Assembly: GCA_963693305.1 (NCBI GenBank)
Contig: OY855913.1
Location: 22,108,614-22,172,613 of the forward strand
Length of the DNA: 64,000 nucleotides
Direction of reading: 5' to 3'
DNA from: Meandrina meandrites
Taxonomy: Eukaryota; Cnidaria; Anthozoa; Scleractinia; Meandrinidae
The position numbers and the translations under genes were made by a program. The notes beneath the pieces were generated by a model. It saw nothing but the letters and a program-made list of their open reading frames with translations, was not told the origin of the DNA and made no database searches. This document shows positions 1 to 12,270 of this stretch, one piece after another; positions within the stretch are counted from its first letter, which is position 1; the number at the start of each line of letters is the position of its first letter.

Positions 1-292
1 TCCCTTTATCGGGAAAGGAGTGTCCCTGGAAAGATCCAATTTGAAGTCTGAAAATATTTGATGGTTGAATGGCATGTGCCTTAAGCTTTCAAAAGAATGG
101 GTCAATGAAGCCCTCGGTGTTTTACTTCTGGCCATTTCTATTGTTTTTAAACCAATGGAAATTGATCTTGCAATTGAACTTTTGAGAATCGCTCATTTCG
201 ACAAGCATGTGCCCGAGGAATGAGAATCGATGTGTCTGTTTTTCAAGGTTCGTTGGCTGTCCCCATAATTGTGATTGATAGCAACAAAAAAG

Positions 293-502
293 CAATGTGT
301 GGTTCCAGAAAATATCCATATCCCCCCCCCCCCCCACGGAAGGGATTTGCCATATGACCCCCCCCCCCCACCCCTCTGGAAATTCCAATTTAGCTTCATA
401 CATTGCTTGAAATGTTTGGCTCTTCAAGACCCCCCCTCCTCCCTGGAATTTCCAATCCCTTCTGTGGGGGGAGTATGGATATTTTCTGGAACCACACAAT
501 TG
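293..502. repeat. Foldback MITE-like repeat with poly-C core
   Basis: The ends are inverted repeats of about 28 bp: the left end contains GGTTCCAGAAAATATCCATA and the right end contains its reverse complement. Long C runs and a G run lie inside. The layout suits a small non-autonomous DNA transposon. The open frames crossing it are proline- or glycine-rich artefacts of the homopolymers. Confidence 0.6.
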
Positions 503-1794
503 TCAATGGGTTTGAACTTCAGAGTTTGCATTTTATTAAAGAGCGCAACAGTGAAACAATGCTATGATTTTCCATTTTGCAAATGAAAGAAACTGAAAAT
601 ATGTGATAATTGGGAAAAACTAAGTGATTATTTTAAAGATCATTTTCTTTTTTCTTTATAGTTTCTGTTTCATGTTGGTAATGCTTAAACTCCAGTGCAT
701 TTGTCTGTCTGCTATGTTATTGTACTTGTAGTTAATTTGTTTTAATTATCTCCTTTAATAATGTCGCTGAGTTAATTTGTTTGGTGTTCTTCTCCTAGGA
801 TTCATTTTATCAGCAGATTTAAAACCACTTTTTAAAAATAAAATTGAAGGGACTGGTCATTATTTAGGGGGGGGGGGAGGTGGTGGTGCAAATAGAGAGA
901 GGCAAGTTCAAATTGTCTGAACCTCCCCCTTTGTGATTGAAGCACATTTTTGCTGATCCTACCCCATCGTCCCCTTATCCACTCCCTTAATTGACCATCG
1001 ATTTGCATGCATAAATATTATTCATTTGTCCCCCAATTTTCCCTGAAAAAACAAAAAAAAAAACAAAAAAACAGTGACCCTCCCCTATTTGCACCAGTCC
1101 TCCCAGCCCTAAATAATGACCAGTCCCTTAAAAGACTTGACAAGCTAGACCGTACATTTACCGTCACCAAAGTTTCAACATGTTTAATTTTTTGTTGGGG
1201 ATATATTGTTTAATCTGTTTTTGTTGTTGTTGTTGCACATCTTCAGAACCATTATTCTAAGAAAAAGTGAATAAATTTAATGATTATATATAAATGTAGA
1301 AAATAGTAGAAATACTAATAGTGGCTTCATGCTATGGAAACCGGGACAAGCTCCGGCTTGTTGGATGGGCCACTAGGTTCATATGCAGACTTTACCTTTA
1401 CCTCATATATTACCTTTGCCCTCTTTACATGAAAAATGTTCAATATATCATTATGTCTGAAAGGAGATTTCTTTCAGGAGTCTTCTAAAACCAATCAAAG
1501 CAGGCTCAGATCTTACTCTAGCGAAACGTTTAGTTGCTTCTTGTTTTAGAACAGTGTTTGCACTGACACCCAACAAACCTTATATAATATATTCTGGCTA
1601 ATCTGATCCTATAATGTTGAGTTTTTCTTTGTACATCCCCTCAGTCTCACTTCTCAGCCCTGTGGTAATATTGACTGCCAGGCTTAATTCTTTCAAGACC
1701 TTTTGAGCAGGGGCCAGGGGTGCTTAAAAGAGTAGTCTGCATGGCTTATAACAGAGGTGCAAGGGGATGACTATTTCAAACAATTTTAGTTAGA

Positions 1795-2086
1795 GCACAA
1801 AAGGGAATAAAAGGTAAAGGTTAAGTCTGCATATGAGTCAAGTGGCCCATCAGGCTGGAGCTTATTCCAGTTTTTGTAGCATGAAGTGACTAGCTAAGAG
1901 TATTTCTACTCCACCCTGGACGGGATGCTTGTCCATCACTGGGTTACCCCCAGCAGAAGATTATTTTGCTGGTACCCATGAGAATAAAGTGTCTTGCCCA
2001 AGAACATAATGCACTGCCCTGCCCTGTGCTTGAACCCAGACTGTCTGATCTGGAGTCCAGCACACTAGGCCAATGCACCTCCCATG
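1795..2086 (-). mobile_element. tRNA-derived SINE, near full length
   Basis: Read on the minus strand from about 2086, it begins with a tRNA-like head. This has an A-box-like stretch around GGCCTAGTGTG and a B-box-like GGGTTCAAGC at 2029-2038. A body follows that ends near CTCATATGCAGACTTAACC. The same body sequence occurs on the plus strand at 2370-2590 and as a short piece at 1320-1400, which shows that it is dispersed. It is an old, non-coding retroelement. Confidence 0.55.
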
Positions 2087-2369
2087 AAAGAAATAAAGTG
2101 GACTTTATTCTTAGTGCTGTTTAGTAACAAATTTTCACAAAATACTATTTAGGTGGATGGATAACTTAAAAACTTTGTTTTTGTTCATAAATGGCTATTA
2201 TTGTAACAGTTCTCAGCAGCTTAACATACAAATGAGGCGATAGGATCATTGTTTTAACCAATGTGTTTATCCTTTTACCTCATTCACGCACCTTACAGGG
2301 TCAGCTATTGTCATCAGCAACCATTTAGGGAGTGGAAGGGAGCTTAAAAGAGAATTAATATTAACTAGT

Positions 2370-2590
2370 AAGTTTTCTGTTCTTGGGCAAGGCACTTTGC
2401 ACTCATAGTGTCTCTCTCTGCCCAGGCGTATAAATGGGTACCGGCGAATTTACTGCTGAGGGTATTGCCCTGTGATGAACTAGCATCCCATCCAGGGGGA
2501 GTAGAAATACTCCTAGTCACTTCATGCTACGGAAACTGGGATAAGCTCCGGCCTGATGACCACTAGGCTCATATACAGACTGTATTAAAA
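2370..2590 (+). mobile_element. 5'-truncated SINE of the same family
   Basis: It shares its body and 3' end with the element at 1795-2086 in opposite orientation. Shared parts include the stretch around CTTGGGCAAGGCACTTTG and the end around CACTAGGCTCATATACAGAC. The tRNA-like head is missing. A third 3' fragment lies at 1320-1400. Confidence 0.5.
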
Positions 2591-4366
2591 AAATATATAT
2601 ATATTAAATTTAAATTTAAAAATGGCTATTATTTCTTTCACCAGCAAATGTAATGTTTCAAGTGGTTCAGAATGTGGCATGCAACATATAAAGGTGCTTG
2701 TGTAGTTCATATATCATATGTTATATATACTATTATCATGAATAGTGTTATTGCATTCACATGATTTTATATATATATGAAGAAAGTTGTTGATGTGTGC
2801 AATGCCCTCTTGTTGGCTCCTTATCTACAGGCGATTTGTATTGTTGTTTGCCTCAGTTATAGTCACTGAACCGTTGCTATATAATCCATTTAAATGTTAT
2901 TAATTAAATATTATAATTATCATTTAGTTATCTGCTTGCTCTTTATATTTGTACTATTTTGGTAATAATTAATGACTACCAGTCAGTGTTTTCAGGAATA
3001 ATGTCTATGGAAACTTCTATTCTTTGCGCGCCTTGGAACGGAACAGCTTGTGTAAATAGTGATCCAAAATGCCCCCAAAATGTTTAGACATTTACATGTA
3101 ATGGGCACCCTCAAAACGTCGACCAACTGGGAGTTTATTTCCCTACATGAGATGAGCAGGCCAAAATTCGTAAATGCGTCGAATATTAGAAGTTTTTGAG
3201 GATTTTTAACTCACTAAATATTAGCCCGAGTGCTTATTTTGACCACTCAGGCGCATATCAATTTGACTGCAATATGTTGAGCGATTCGAAAATGTTCCCA
3301 GCTACAGAGTGCGAAACCTAGGCTGTTGAAAATTTGAAAATGTGTTAATTTTGATCAGCATTTTTTATAACTTTTTTTGGTAATTGTTTGGCTACATGAA
3401 GCTGCTCGTCGTTTCCGGCGCGGATTTTTTTTTTTTTTTTTTTGCGTGATCACACCCACTGTGAATTTAATCATGACACACTCGTGCAATATCTCATGCT
3501 CAATCGTTTCTGATATCTTTGCGGCGAGAAAAATGTCTAGTTTATTCTGTCTAGAATCCTTTGTTTAACGTTTCTGTACGAGCTTTCATTGTGTTATTCT
3601 TAACACTTGAGCAAGGCACCCATAATAAGTGGATTTTGTTTTGTCTTCGATTGGCGTTGAGCGAAATTTAATGAGCCCAATCATTCTCGACACACACAGA
3701 GCTGATGCAAATTTGCATGGGAATTAGTTGTTAAACGTCAATATTGTTTTATTGTTTACAAAACGCAATTTCAGCGATAGCCAAAAATAGGTTGGATTTC
3801 GTAATATTTAGTGGCTGTTTTGAGTTAGTTGAGACGTACTTCACTGAATAAAGTTAACAAGGAGTTAATAGACCACACGGAAAGTTCTTGACATCTCAAA
3901 TATTCATGGCTTAGCTTAGAACATCGATGTACCTTGTAGATGCGATTAATTTCTTTCGAGAGTCATTTACAACTTGTCAAAATTGCTTGTGAATTACAGA
4001 ATACTGCGTTTTGAAAAAAAAAAAGAAATAAAATGATGTAAAAAAAAATGCAATCAAATTTTGGCAATGGAATATATCGGAATATGTCATGACCGTCGAA
4101 GTAGGCGTGATAAATGATACCCGGAAACTTAAAAGGTTCGTTTTGACTTGATACATTTTTAAGAAAGCCGTTTAAAAAATAATTGCGGCTCAAAAAAGGC
4201 CTGCTTTCATTGTTATCAGCAAAAGCACCTTGACTGGAGCCAGAATGTCCAAAATAGACCACTCAAGGTATGTAAAACCCCATCGCGCTTTATTCAAATT
4301 AACCATTCGTATCCTGAAGGCTTGACGAATTGAAGGTTAATATTTACATACACTAGATAGCTAATA

Positions 4367-6655
4367 ATGGCCACGACAACACTCAGCGACTTTCTTTTGA
4401 AACTCAAAGGCAAGTTCACTTGTTATCATTGCAAGGGGTCGTTGAACAATCCGAAGATACTACCATGTCTGCACTCGTTCTGTTGCGGTTGTCTCAAGCG
4501 GCTGGAGATGGAAAACCTCGGTGCGGAACAAGCCAGATGCCCGTTATGCAAAGCTATAATTGAGCTGCCTGAAGGGGCTAATATCGAAAGCCTTCCTTCT
4601 CCGCTGTATCTTAGTCGACTGCAAGAAATGATCAGAATTCGCAACAATAACCCCGAGTTGGCCTGTGGAAGCTGCGATCGAAGAGCCGCTGCAGTGTCTT
4701 ACTGCTTCGACTGTAAATGCCTCATTTGCGTTAGCTGCGTCGACGTTCACGCGCGGATAAAAGTCATGAAGTTTCACCGTGTTACCGAGCTTAGGGAATT
4801 CTCGTCAAAAGATCTTCCTGTATTGATTCAGGCGCCGCTGTCGTGTCGTCAAGATGGCCACAAGCAAGAGGCACTGGATCACTTTTGTAAGGATTGTGAG
4901 AGGCCAGTTTGCGAAAAGTGTGTAAGTTCTTTGCATAAGGACCACAACATACTGGCGATCAGCCAAGCGAGCAGAGAAAGCAAGAAGCGTATTTCACATG
5001 CCATGGATGGTTTGCAAGACAAGATGTTGTCCTGCCGAGAAGAGATAAAGCGAGTCGATCAGAGTTACAAAACTGTGGAAAGGAGGGTCATTACGGCGCG
5101 GCAAGAAGTCCTAAAGAAAATTGAAGATCTGATTACTTTTCTGCGAAAGCACGGCGACGAAATGCTGGCAAAGCTAGAGGGCATTTATAAAGATCAACAG
5201 ATTTCTATAATTAAACAGCGAAAAGAGCTAGAATTACAACTGGGGCAGTTACAGAAATCTCACGAGTACGCCAAAGAAATGCTGGAAAGGAACATCGAGG
5301 GCGAAATTTTAGACATGGAACGGCCAGTGAAGAAACGCTTTCAACAGCTGATTGCTATGAAACCCAAGCCAGTGCCACACTCGCAGAAAAGCATTAACGT
5401 GGATTACATTCCTGATCAAGAGGTGCTTAAGACCCTCGAGAAATCTGAGCTCGGGCGAATTTTTGTGAGCCACACAGATCCAGCGAACTGTACCGCCGAG
5501 GGAGAACAGATGACTCAGCATCTCACGGGGACTGGGGAACGAATCGAATTCAGGATTCAGACGAAAGATTCCGATCACAATCCGAGCTATTCCGAGAATG
5601 ATCGTGTCACAGTCTGCATCCAATCAACGAAAGGGACGGCGATTCCTGCAAGAATCGAAGACAAGAAAGATGGAAGTTACGTTGTAAGCTACACTCCTTT
5701 GAAAACGGGTGTGTATCAGATCGACGCAAGAGTCCGAGGCGAACCGATTAAAGGAAGTCCTTTCACAGTACACGTAACCACTCGAGCGGAGTACTTAAAA
5801 GCTAGCCGAATTAACCTGGAAAATGCCACCAAACCACACCACTACAAACCTGTCGAGTCCTTCGGTTCCTCTAGTCAAGAAAGGTTTCAGATCAAACGGC
5901 CTTGCGGGCTTGCAATCGGCTCTTCGGGAGAGATCGTCGTCGCAGACTCGTGGAATCGTCGGCTTTTGGTCTACTCTCAGCGAGGTAAACATAAAGCGCA
6001 GTTTGAAAGCCGTGTTCTTGAAGGTAGCGTGGACCTAACAAATCCAGTCGGCGTCGATTTTGACTCCGAAGGAAACGTTGTGGTGGCTGATAGCGACAAT
6101 CAGATGATACACCTGATTGATCGATGTGGCGTGACCATCAATACGTTTGGCAGCGACGTGCTCGAATGCCCTTGGGGTGTTTGCGTGACGCGTGAGGGCA
6201 AAATTGTAGTGTGTGACTGGGGGAGCGCTTCTGTCAAAGAATTCTCCCAGCAAGGAAAGCTGCTAAAAGAGTTCGCCAGCCGTTGGGCGGCCAAACCTTA
6301 CTATGTCCTTCACCACAATGACAAATATTTCGTCACTTTCGACTCGCACTGCGTTGAAGTATTCGGGAGCGAAGGTGACTTCATGTATAAGATTGGCGAA
6401 AAGGGATCCAGCGATGGGCAGCTACGGGACCCACGAGGAATGGCTATAGACAGCAAAGACAATCTTGTAGTCTGTGACAGCGGGAATCACCGGCTTCACA
6501 TGTTCACCACAGATGGGAGAGCGTTCGCATTTGGAGCTCAGGGTAAAGAGTCTGGACAGTTCGACAAACCACAAGATGTTGTCGTGACATCTGATGGTAG
6601 ATTGTTCGTGACTGATTATTGTAACAATCGTGTGCAGATACTACAAAAGAATTAG
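4367..6655 (+). CDS. TRIM-NHL E3 ubiquitin ligase, TRIM71/TRIM2/3-like, intronless
   Basis: This single open frame encodes 762 residues. The domains in order are: a RING finger at about 19-61 with the C3HC4 ligands C19, C22, C34, H36, C39, C42, C58 and C61; two B-boxes at about 100-140 and 160-195, the second with C160, H165, C174, C177, C182, C185, H190 and H193; a coiled coil at about 205-315; a filamin-type Ig repeat at about 360-472 ending in GSPFTVHV; and NHL repeats at about 505-760 (a six-bladed propeller in this family). This is the full TRIM2/3/32/71 architecture, so the product is probably a cytoplasmic ubiquitin ligase that may bind RNA or protein through the propeller. The start is firm: an in-frame TAG lies 9 bases upstream and the ATG has A at -3 and G at +4. 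The lack of introns suggests a retrocopy or one of the intronless TRIM expansions common in invertebrates. Which vertebrate member it matches cannot be decided by eye. Confidence 0.93.
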   Translation: MATTTLSDFLLKLKGKFTCYHCKGSLNNPKILPCLHSFCCGCLKRLEMENLGAEQARCPLCKAIIELPEGANIESLPSPLYLSRLQEMIRIRNNNPELACGSCDRRAAAVSYCFDCKCLICVSCVDVHARIKVMKFHRVTELREFSSKDLPVLIQAPLSCRQDGHKQEALDHFCKDCERPVCEKCVSSLHKDHNILAISQASRESKKRISHAMDGLQDKMLSCREEIKRVDQSYKTVERRVITARQEVLKKIEDLITFLRKHGDEMLAKLEGIYKDQQISIIKQRKELELQLGQLQKSHEYAKEMLERNIEGEILDMERPVKKRFQQLIAMKPKPVPHSQKSINVDYIPDQEVLKTLEKSELGRIFVSHTDPANCTAEGEQMTQHLTGTGERIEFRIQTKDSDHNPSYSENDRVTVCIQSTKGTAIPARIEDKKDGSYVVSYTPLKTGVYQIDARVRGEPIKGSPFTVHVTTRAEYLKASRINLENATKPHHYKPVESFGSSSQERFQIKRPCGLAIGSSGEIVVADSWNRRLLVYSQRGKHKAQFESRVLEGSVDLTNPVGVDFDSEGNVVVADSDNQMIHLIDRCGVTINTFGSDVLECPWGVCVTREGKIVVCDWGSASVKEFSQQGKLLKEFASRWAAKPYYVLHHNDKYFVTFDSHCVEVFGSEGDFMYKIGEKGSSDGQLRDPRGMAIDSKDNLVVCDSGNHRLHMFTTDGRAFAFGAQGKESGQFDKPQDVVVTSDGRLFVTDYCNNRVQILQKN

Positions 6656-8834
6656 TTACATATTCCCGGGGACAATTGTAGACTTGCAAATTGTTGTTTT
6701 GCTTCTTGACCCGAAGAGCAGTCAAGGTTCACAACTTTTGAGCAAAACTCAATTTGTAGTTTTTCCGCCACATCAACAGGGCACGCAATACGAGATGGGA
6801 GGGACCAAGAGAACTCTACCACCACCCCCTTATATTCAAAAGGGCTGAAAACGTTTCGTCCCCCACACCCTCCCGCCCCCCAAACCTTTTGAGCACCTTT
6901 GAATCCACCACTGTGAGAATGCGTTAATAGAACAATTTCCTTAAAAATTTGCTCATGAAATATGAGGGATGTAGCTGTGCTTCCAAGCAGCAAGCGTGCA
7001 TTCCCTTTTCCAGTTTTTCTTACATCTGTCCGTAGGACTGAACAGGAATTTTTTTGACAATTATATGGGAAGCTAACAACTCTGCTGCTTGAGGGCTAAT
7101 CCGAGAAAAAATATCTATAATTAACATTCCTTAGCTTTGATCAGAAGAATCTGTTTCCCGTATCCTAATATCTTAACAAAGAACTGCACTTTCGTGCCAA
7201 ATTTGCGCCCTTGGCGAAAAAAAAAACCCTGAACTGTTCTATCATTATATCATTTTCAGTTATCAGTGAAAACAGAAAAAAAGGCTATATAAAATGTGCA
7301 GAAGGTAGACGATGCTGCCAATTTTAACTTCATCAGTTATTGGGAAACGTAGTTTTAAAGCAATGACCGGCCTTCTTGGTATAATGCATCGGTCATGTCG
7401 TTATACCGCGTCGGTATTGTAACATGTTGATCTGAAAGTACATATATGTAAGAATGTTATTTTCAATTTTTGCCGACTCTTCAACTATATCAATATCATT
7501 ACAGAGGATATAGAGATAAAGCATTTAGAAATTTGTGATGTCCCGGATGAACGTGTTTCTTAACTGGCACAAAACGGACATTTTATCGCATTTTTCAATT
7601 ATCAGACATGATAATAATTTAAAAGTGATATCTAAAGTGATTCCAAGTGAAAGCGAATAATATCATTTGTAGAATTTAATTACAGATTGTACAATTCTAT
7701 GGCCGCCATATTTGTGCTCCAAAGAGAGACCACAAACATGGCGGCTGCATACCTAATACTGTAATTTACTGAATCATTTTCTTCGTAAGAACTCGGTTGT
7801 GAAAATATTGATTCCTTTACGCAAGTTCCCTGTTTTATAAATAACGCGAGATAATGTGAGGTGAATAAAAGGGGTACTTTATGTAATGTACCAAAAACGG
7901 GACACAGTGTTTTATCACATTTCCAAACACCGAGATAAGATTTAAACATTCCACGTGCAGCACAGTATTTTTGACGAACTTTGAAGTACCTGGAAATGTG
8001 TTGAAACACTCTCTCGAGCTTTTTAATGATCTTCTCAATCGAAACTGAAACTACGCAGAAAAAGGAGAGTTAAAACATCGTTACGGTTGTAAACCTCTTT
8101 TGCTTTGATTTGATAAATTATTTATGAGTTTGAATAACTCAGTTTTCAACAGCTAAGGAATATTTATATCGGCGCCTTTCATCTTCATGGCTGTTGGCGC
8201 TATTTTGTTTTAAGGCTTGTCAGCCACGTCAGCAATGCATGTGGCGACGTTTATTGAAACTGTTGCAAGCAATATTGCTTCATTGTTGTAGCACGTGTCC
8301 GAACCCTGACTATTCTTAGTTTAATAGTATATACCACACAAGTTGAATAGCGCTTTTCGCGCGCTCTGATTGGTTAACGTGCTCGGAGATGATTATTAAA
8401 GTACTATCACCTCCGAGCTGCAGCCGAAGAGAAAGAAAATGGCCTTCCGTGTCGCTTTGGGTACCGAAAGTAATGTTTGGGTCCGCTAGTTTTTCAGCTT
8501 GTGTGGTTTATACTAAAACAATTATTCACCTCAGTGTCGGTGAAAGTGGTGGATATTTGCCTCGCCGCTTCACGACTCGGAAAATATTCACCACTATTCA
8601 CATCCATTTCGGTGAATAATTGTCAACTACCATGGATTAGCTATCAAGGATGATAGCCTTATCTGTGCAACGAGGGGGCCATGGGAGGCTGCTGAACACC
8701 GCATTACCGCGAAAAAAAGGAAAATGCCGCAATAACAAGAACAAATTCAGAAAATACCGCAGTGTCATAGTGCATTGTAAGATTAAATACCGCATGAAAA
8801 TTGGCTAAATGTAATAACGCAACCTGTGCAGCCG
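6656..8834. other. Intergenic region between the TRIM gene and pseudogene A
   Basis: No coding exon is supported. Poly-C/poly-G rich sequence lies near 6825-6885 and AT-rich unique sequence follows. The only repeat I recognise is at about 8330-8625. I could not fix the polyadenylation site of the TRIM gene. Confidence 0.5.
8330..8625. repeat. Dispersed MITE-like repeat, copy 1
   Basis: A diverged copy of the same sequence occurs at about 50380-50575. Shared blocks include GCGCGCTCTGATTGGTTAAC-like sequence, a CTCGGAGGTGATT-like block, GTGTCGCTTTGGGTACC and CTAAAACAATTATTCACCTC. It is rich in short internal palindromes such as the CCTCCGAG blocks. It has no coding potential and is likely a non-autonomous DNA element. 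Confidence 0.5.
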
Positions 8835-10477
8835 TTACTGAACGAATATTTTACAGAAAGCTGGATAGCTTTTTACTGTAAGGTATGGATTATTGATGAT
8901 AATGATTTCTCCACAACTGACTCCTGGGTAGCTTATTCCAACACCACGGACAAAATATGATAAGGGAGAACTGTTCAGATGCCTGGATTTTACTGCAACA
9001 CGTGACCTTATAATCAATGGGCGTGTTGTTACGTTTACAGGGAGGTTGAAGCCCTGGGCCAAACAGCTTTTGTCGATATCGGGTGGAGTTTTTACGGTAG
9101 AAAAATATACTGGCGATGTCCTCTCGACACCGTCGTGAAGAACAGAGTAAAGCGATTGTGCCGTATAATTCATCAGTATAGATGTTGCGTTCCTTGAGAA
9201 ATTTGCTGGAAAGTCCATTGTGACACAAATCTTGGTGAAACTCCTCGGCCAGTATCCGGGAAGTTTGATTTGTTTCCCCTTGTGAGATGGGCGGTTCATA
9301 TCGAAAGATGCCTTGTAACTCATGTTGGTCCAGCTAGGGCCGGGAAGCATAGGTAAATTTGTCCTTAGAGATGAGAACTGAGTATTACTGATAAGTATAG
9401 TTTCAACAAAACGCAGCATTTATCTGTCAACGGACTTCACCTGAGTTATGACTTCGGAAATAGGTATAACTATAGGATTGTCTAAAGAAAAAAAAGCAAA
9501 ACAAAAAAAACAAGAACGAGATTAAACGATCACTGATGCGGGAACAAAATTGTTTCATCCTAGTGTTAATTTGATTGGCCTTTTAACAGGGCAGGAAAAA
9601 AGTTTGAAATGCATTTGCCCATTGACCAGTAAATTTCCACACTTTAATATTTCTTGCCCGATCGCAACGCGACATGCCTTATCAACTAGAGTAATTAATG
9701 TACTATAGCTACGTACTGCATAATCAGTGATAGACAAAATGAGCGTACCGGCACTTAGATAGAGAGATACTGAACAGTGAAACAAAGTATGCTTGGATTT
9801 TAAATTAATCCACGCTTTCAACTCATTGTTTTGCTCATCTCGCAGTCTTACTAGTCTCACTCACAAGACCACTGAGGCCAATTTCACCTGTCCACTGGTC
9901 CAGCAAACTTCTATTTTCACGTGCCTAAGGGAAAAATTTATTTGCCCTGGGCAATCGGACCTGGTGTTTTTTCCTGCTCTGAGCTTAGCACAGACACTTT
10001 AATCTGATAGCTCATATTGTTATATTTCTTAATGGATGTGTTATTAAGCTAACGAGGACACTATAAAACATTTTAAGGTAACTTAAACCGTGCTGGAAAA
10101 CCTTTTCTCGTTTTAGCTGATAAAGGAATATTACCTTAGCACCTTTAATTCTCATCACTAGTTCCCAGACTCCACCTCCACATCCTGTAACGCCATTCAT
10201 TTGACACCACGTCTGCCAGGTGACGTTGCCGACTGTTATGTTGTAAAGACCCTTCGGGCTTGACCTTCGATAAAAGGGATTTTGTAAGCTTGATCACTTT
10301 TTTCAGTAGTGTAGCAGCTCTCGGAACCTTATAACTCTTCTATATATAGTCAACTAGTATAGCAGTTGCTATTACTCATGATCAGGGCTAGGGGCATTGT
10401 TCCTGTTTGCTCTATTGTTCTCTTGAAGGGGAGCGAGCCATATATGCAAAACCTAGTGAGTGCTGCTACTCAACCTC

Positions 10478-10481
10478 CCCC

Positions 10482-10512
<31 letters not shown>

Positions 10513-10524
10513 ACACACACACAC
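10478..10524. repeat. Poly-C run joined to an (AC)n microsatellite
   Basis: About 20 cytosines are followed directly by about 13 AC dinucleotides. It lies in intron 3 of pseudogene A, between exons 4 and 3. The short open frames crossing it are artefacts. Confidence 0.85.
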
Positions 10525-11024
10525 CGTTTTTCGAAAATTCCTTTTGTGAAAGAGTTCATTTAGTTCGGTGGCCGAGATGAGATTCAATGGCATATGAGGA
10601 GTCACAAGAAGGACGCATATGGCAAAGGATTTCACTAAGCGTGCAGTGATGTAATCTTCGCGAACCTTTATCAGAGTCATTAGGTTGTGAGTCCTTTAAC
10701 TCAATAATGTGATTTTGTTTTAGATAGTAAACAAACAAAGTAAATATTGATAATTATAAAACCATGCCTATCTTTTTGTAGAATGTTGCTTCAAGAAGTT
10801 CCCGTGGTTGTGTGTTTTTCTTTGAGACAAAAAGATCGGTTTGCAGTCGCCTGTGTACAGCCGCCCCCTCCCCTCAGCCTAGGTTTGGAGTTACTGTTAC
10901 TGTTTATATGTTACTGTTTTGGACTTTATTACCTTAGCTCTAGTTTTTGCTGGAAGGGAATTTTGTTCTTTCAGTTTGACGTGGTTCAGAATGCCCCCTA
11001 AATTAAGACCACACAACGTCTTAA

Positions 11025-11666
11025 GGGGGGAGACTCTTAACTACAGATCCAGAGCAGTTGCTAGGGGATTGCTGAAGACTGTATTTTGAAGCAAGCGATT
11101 TTGAAGCTTTTTGTAACGCTAAATGGTGAATTTTATTTGGGGGTACACTTGCTTTGAAAAATATATCATTGCGCGTGCGAAACTAGTGCCAGTCCCAAAC
11201 CGCGCGTTAAAATTTAAAATGCCTAAAACTCCAAGGAAAGAAAGTAAAGTTCCGATTTCTTTTACGAATCAGAGATAACATCGCCGTCTTTATAATCTGA
11301 GGTATGCTTTTACCATTTACTCGAAAAGAGGAAACGCTACTGATGAAAGTCTGTAAATACGAGTGTACGCCATAACTCTTATAATAATGCGAATTTCATA
11401 AAAACGATACGTCACATTACGCATGTGGACGTTCTTTATCTATTGACGCTCATTTGAATTTTAAAATCTATCCGCCGTTTGAGTTTTAGGGTTTTTTCTA
11501 TTGTGGTCACGTGAGGCGTTAAATATGGCCGTGACGTGAAACTCCTGAGGGAATCTTCAATAGAACAAACTTGTGCAAAGAGCTTATCTGTATGAAGTTT
11601 TGTTTCCAAAATATAGCAATTAGAAACCTACCTTAGAAACAAATTGGTAGTTAAGAGTCACCCCCC
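11025..11666. mobile_element. TTAA-flanked MITE in pseudogene A
   Basis: The terminal inverted repeats start GGGGGGAGACTCTTAACTAC on the left, with its near-perfect complement on the right. They are flanked on both sides by TTAA (11021-11024 and 11667-11670), the target choice of piggyBac-type transposases. No transposase frame is present, so it is non-autonomous. It lies where exon 2 of this gene copy should be. Confidence 0.7.
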
Positions 11667-12270
11667 TTAAAAAGTAGTAGTGATAGATGCCTTTCACATG
11701 AATGATAATACTTTAACGTTTCATTCACGGATTTTCAGAGCTACAACTGACCTTGGTAAGCAAAATAATTAACAGTATCACGTGGAAGAGCTGCTCAACA
11801 GCTTTCACTTGAATGGTCACACACTAGATTTTCAGCCACAGACCTAAAAGCTTGAATAGTACTAGGCTTGAAAGCTAAAACTACTATGAAGCATAAAAAT
11901 AAACAATACCACATGAAAGTACTGCTCAAAAGGGTTTCATCCACAGAATAAGACGCATTAATTACCTACCTTTTCCAGAATTATCTTTCCGGAGTCGGGC
12001 TTTTCAATGTCCTGCAAGTTCAGTTTTTCTGCCGCTTTCATAAAAGAACACTTCTTTGAATCTTTGTCAAACAACGCGTAGATACACTCAACAGTGGAGG
12101 TACAAATTGAAGCGCAACTAAATCATCATGAACGTTTGTAGCTATAGAAAAACTTTCCTCTACATTCGAATTTTTTTGCGATGAAATTTTGAAGTATGAA
12201 GACCAAATCACCTGCGTATGAACGCAACAAAGGCCAAGAAGAGCACATGTATTCGGATCAATAACGACAT

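Larger units (their letters stand above)
1..4366. other. Gene-free region upstream of the TRIM gene
   Basis: I found no convincing coding exon here. The open frames present are short, low-complexity or out of context. The stretch holds a poly-C foldback element near 293-502, pieces of one SINE family between about 1320 and 2590, an AT-rich block around 2580-2960, and several A/T and G/C homopolymers (for example G runs near 868 and a T run near 3425). The promoter of the TRIM gene should lie just upstream of 4367, but I see no clear core promoter motif. Confidence 0.6.
8835..12270 (-). pseudogene. Array copy A: broken PAN plus fibrinogen-like secreted protein gene
   Basis: The recognisable exons are exon 1 at 11970-12270, exon 3 at 10768-10819, exon 4 at 10135-10264 and exon 5 at 8835-9363. 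The exon limits and phases match the intact copies, but several lesions break the gene. A 4-base loss in the signal peptide shifts the frame, so the ATG at 12270 runs into a stop. A 1-base loss in the PAN domain (near 12121) removes its cysteines. A roughly 4-base gain near the start of exon 5 adds a TAG. Exon 2 is not found between exons 3 and 1, where a TTAA-flanked element (11025-11666) and other repeats now sit. The exon 3 donor is GC, not GT. Exon 4 and most of exon 5 stay open, so decay may be recent. Assembly errors could mimic single frameshifts but not all these lesions together. Confidence 0.82.

Noticed and set aside
5309..6294. Several open frames antisense to or overlapping the TRIM gene
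   Set aside because: They are shadows of a strongly coding frame and show no domain features of their own.
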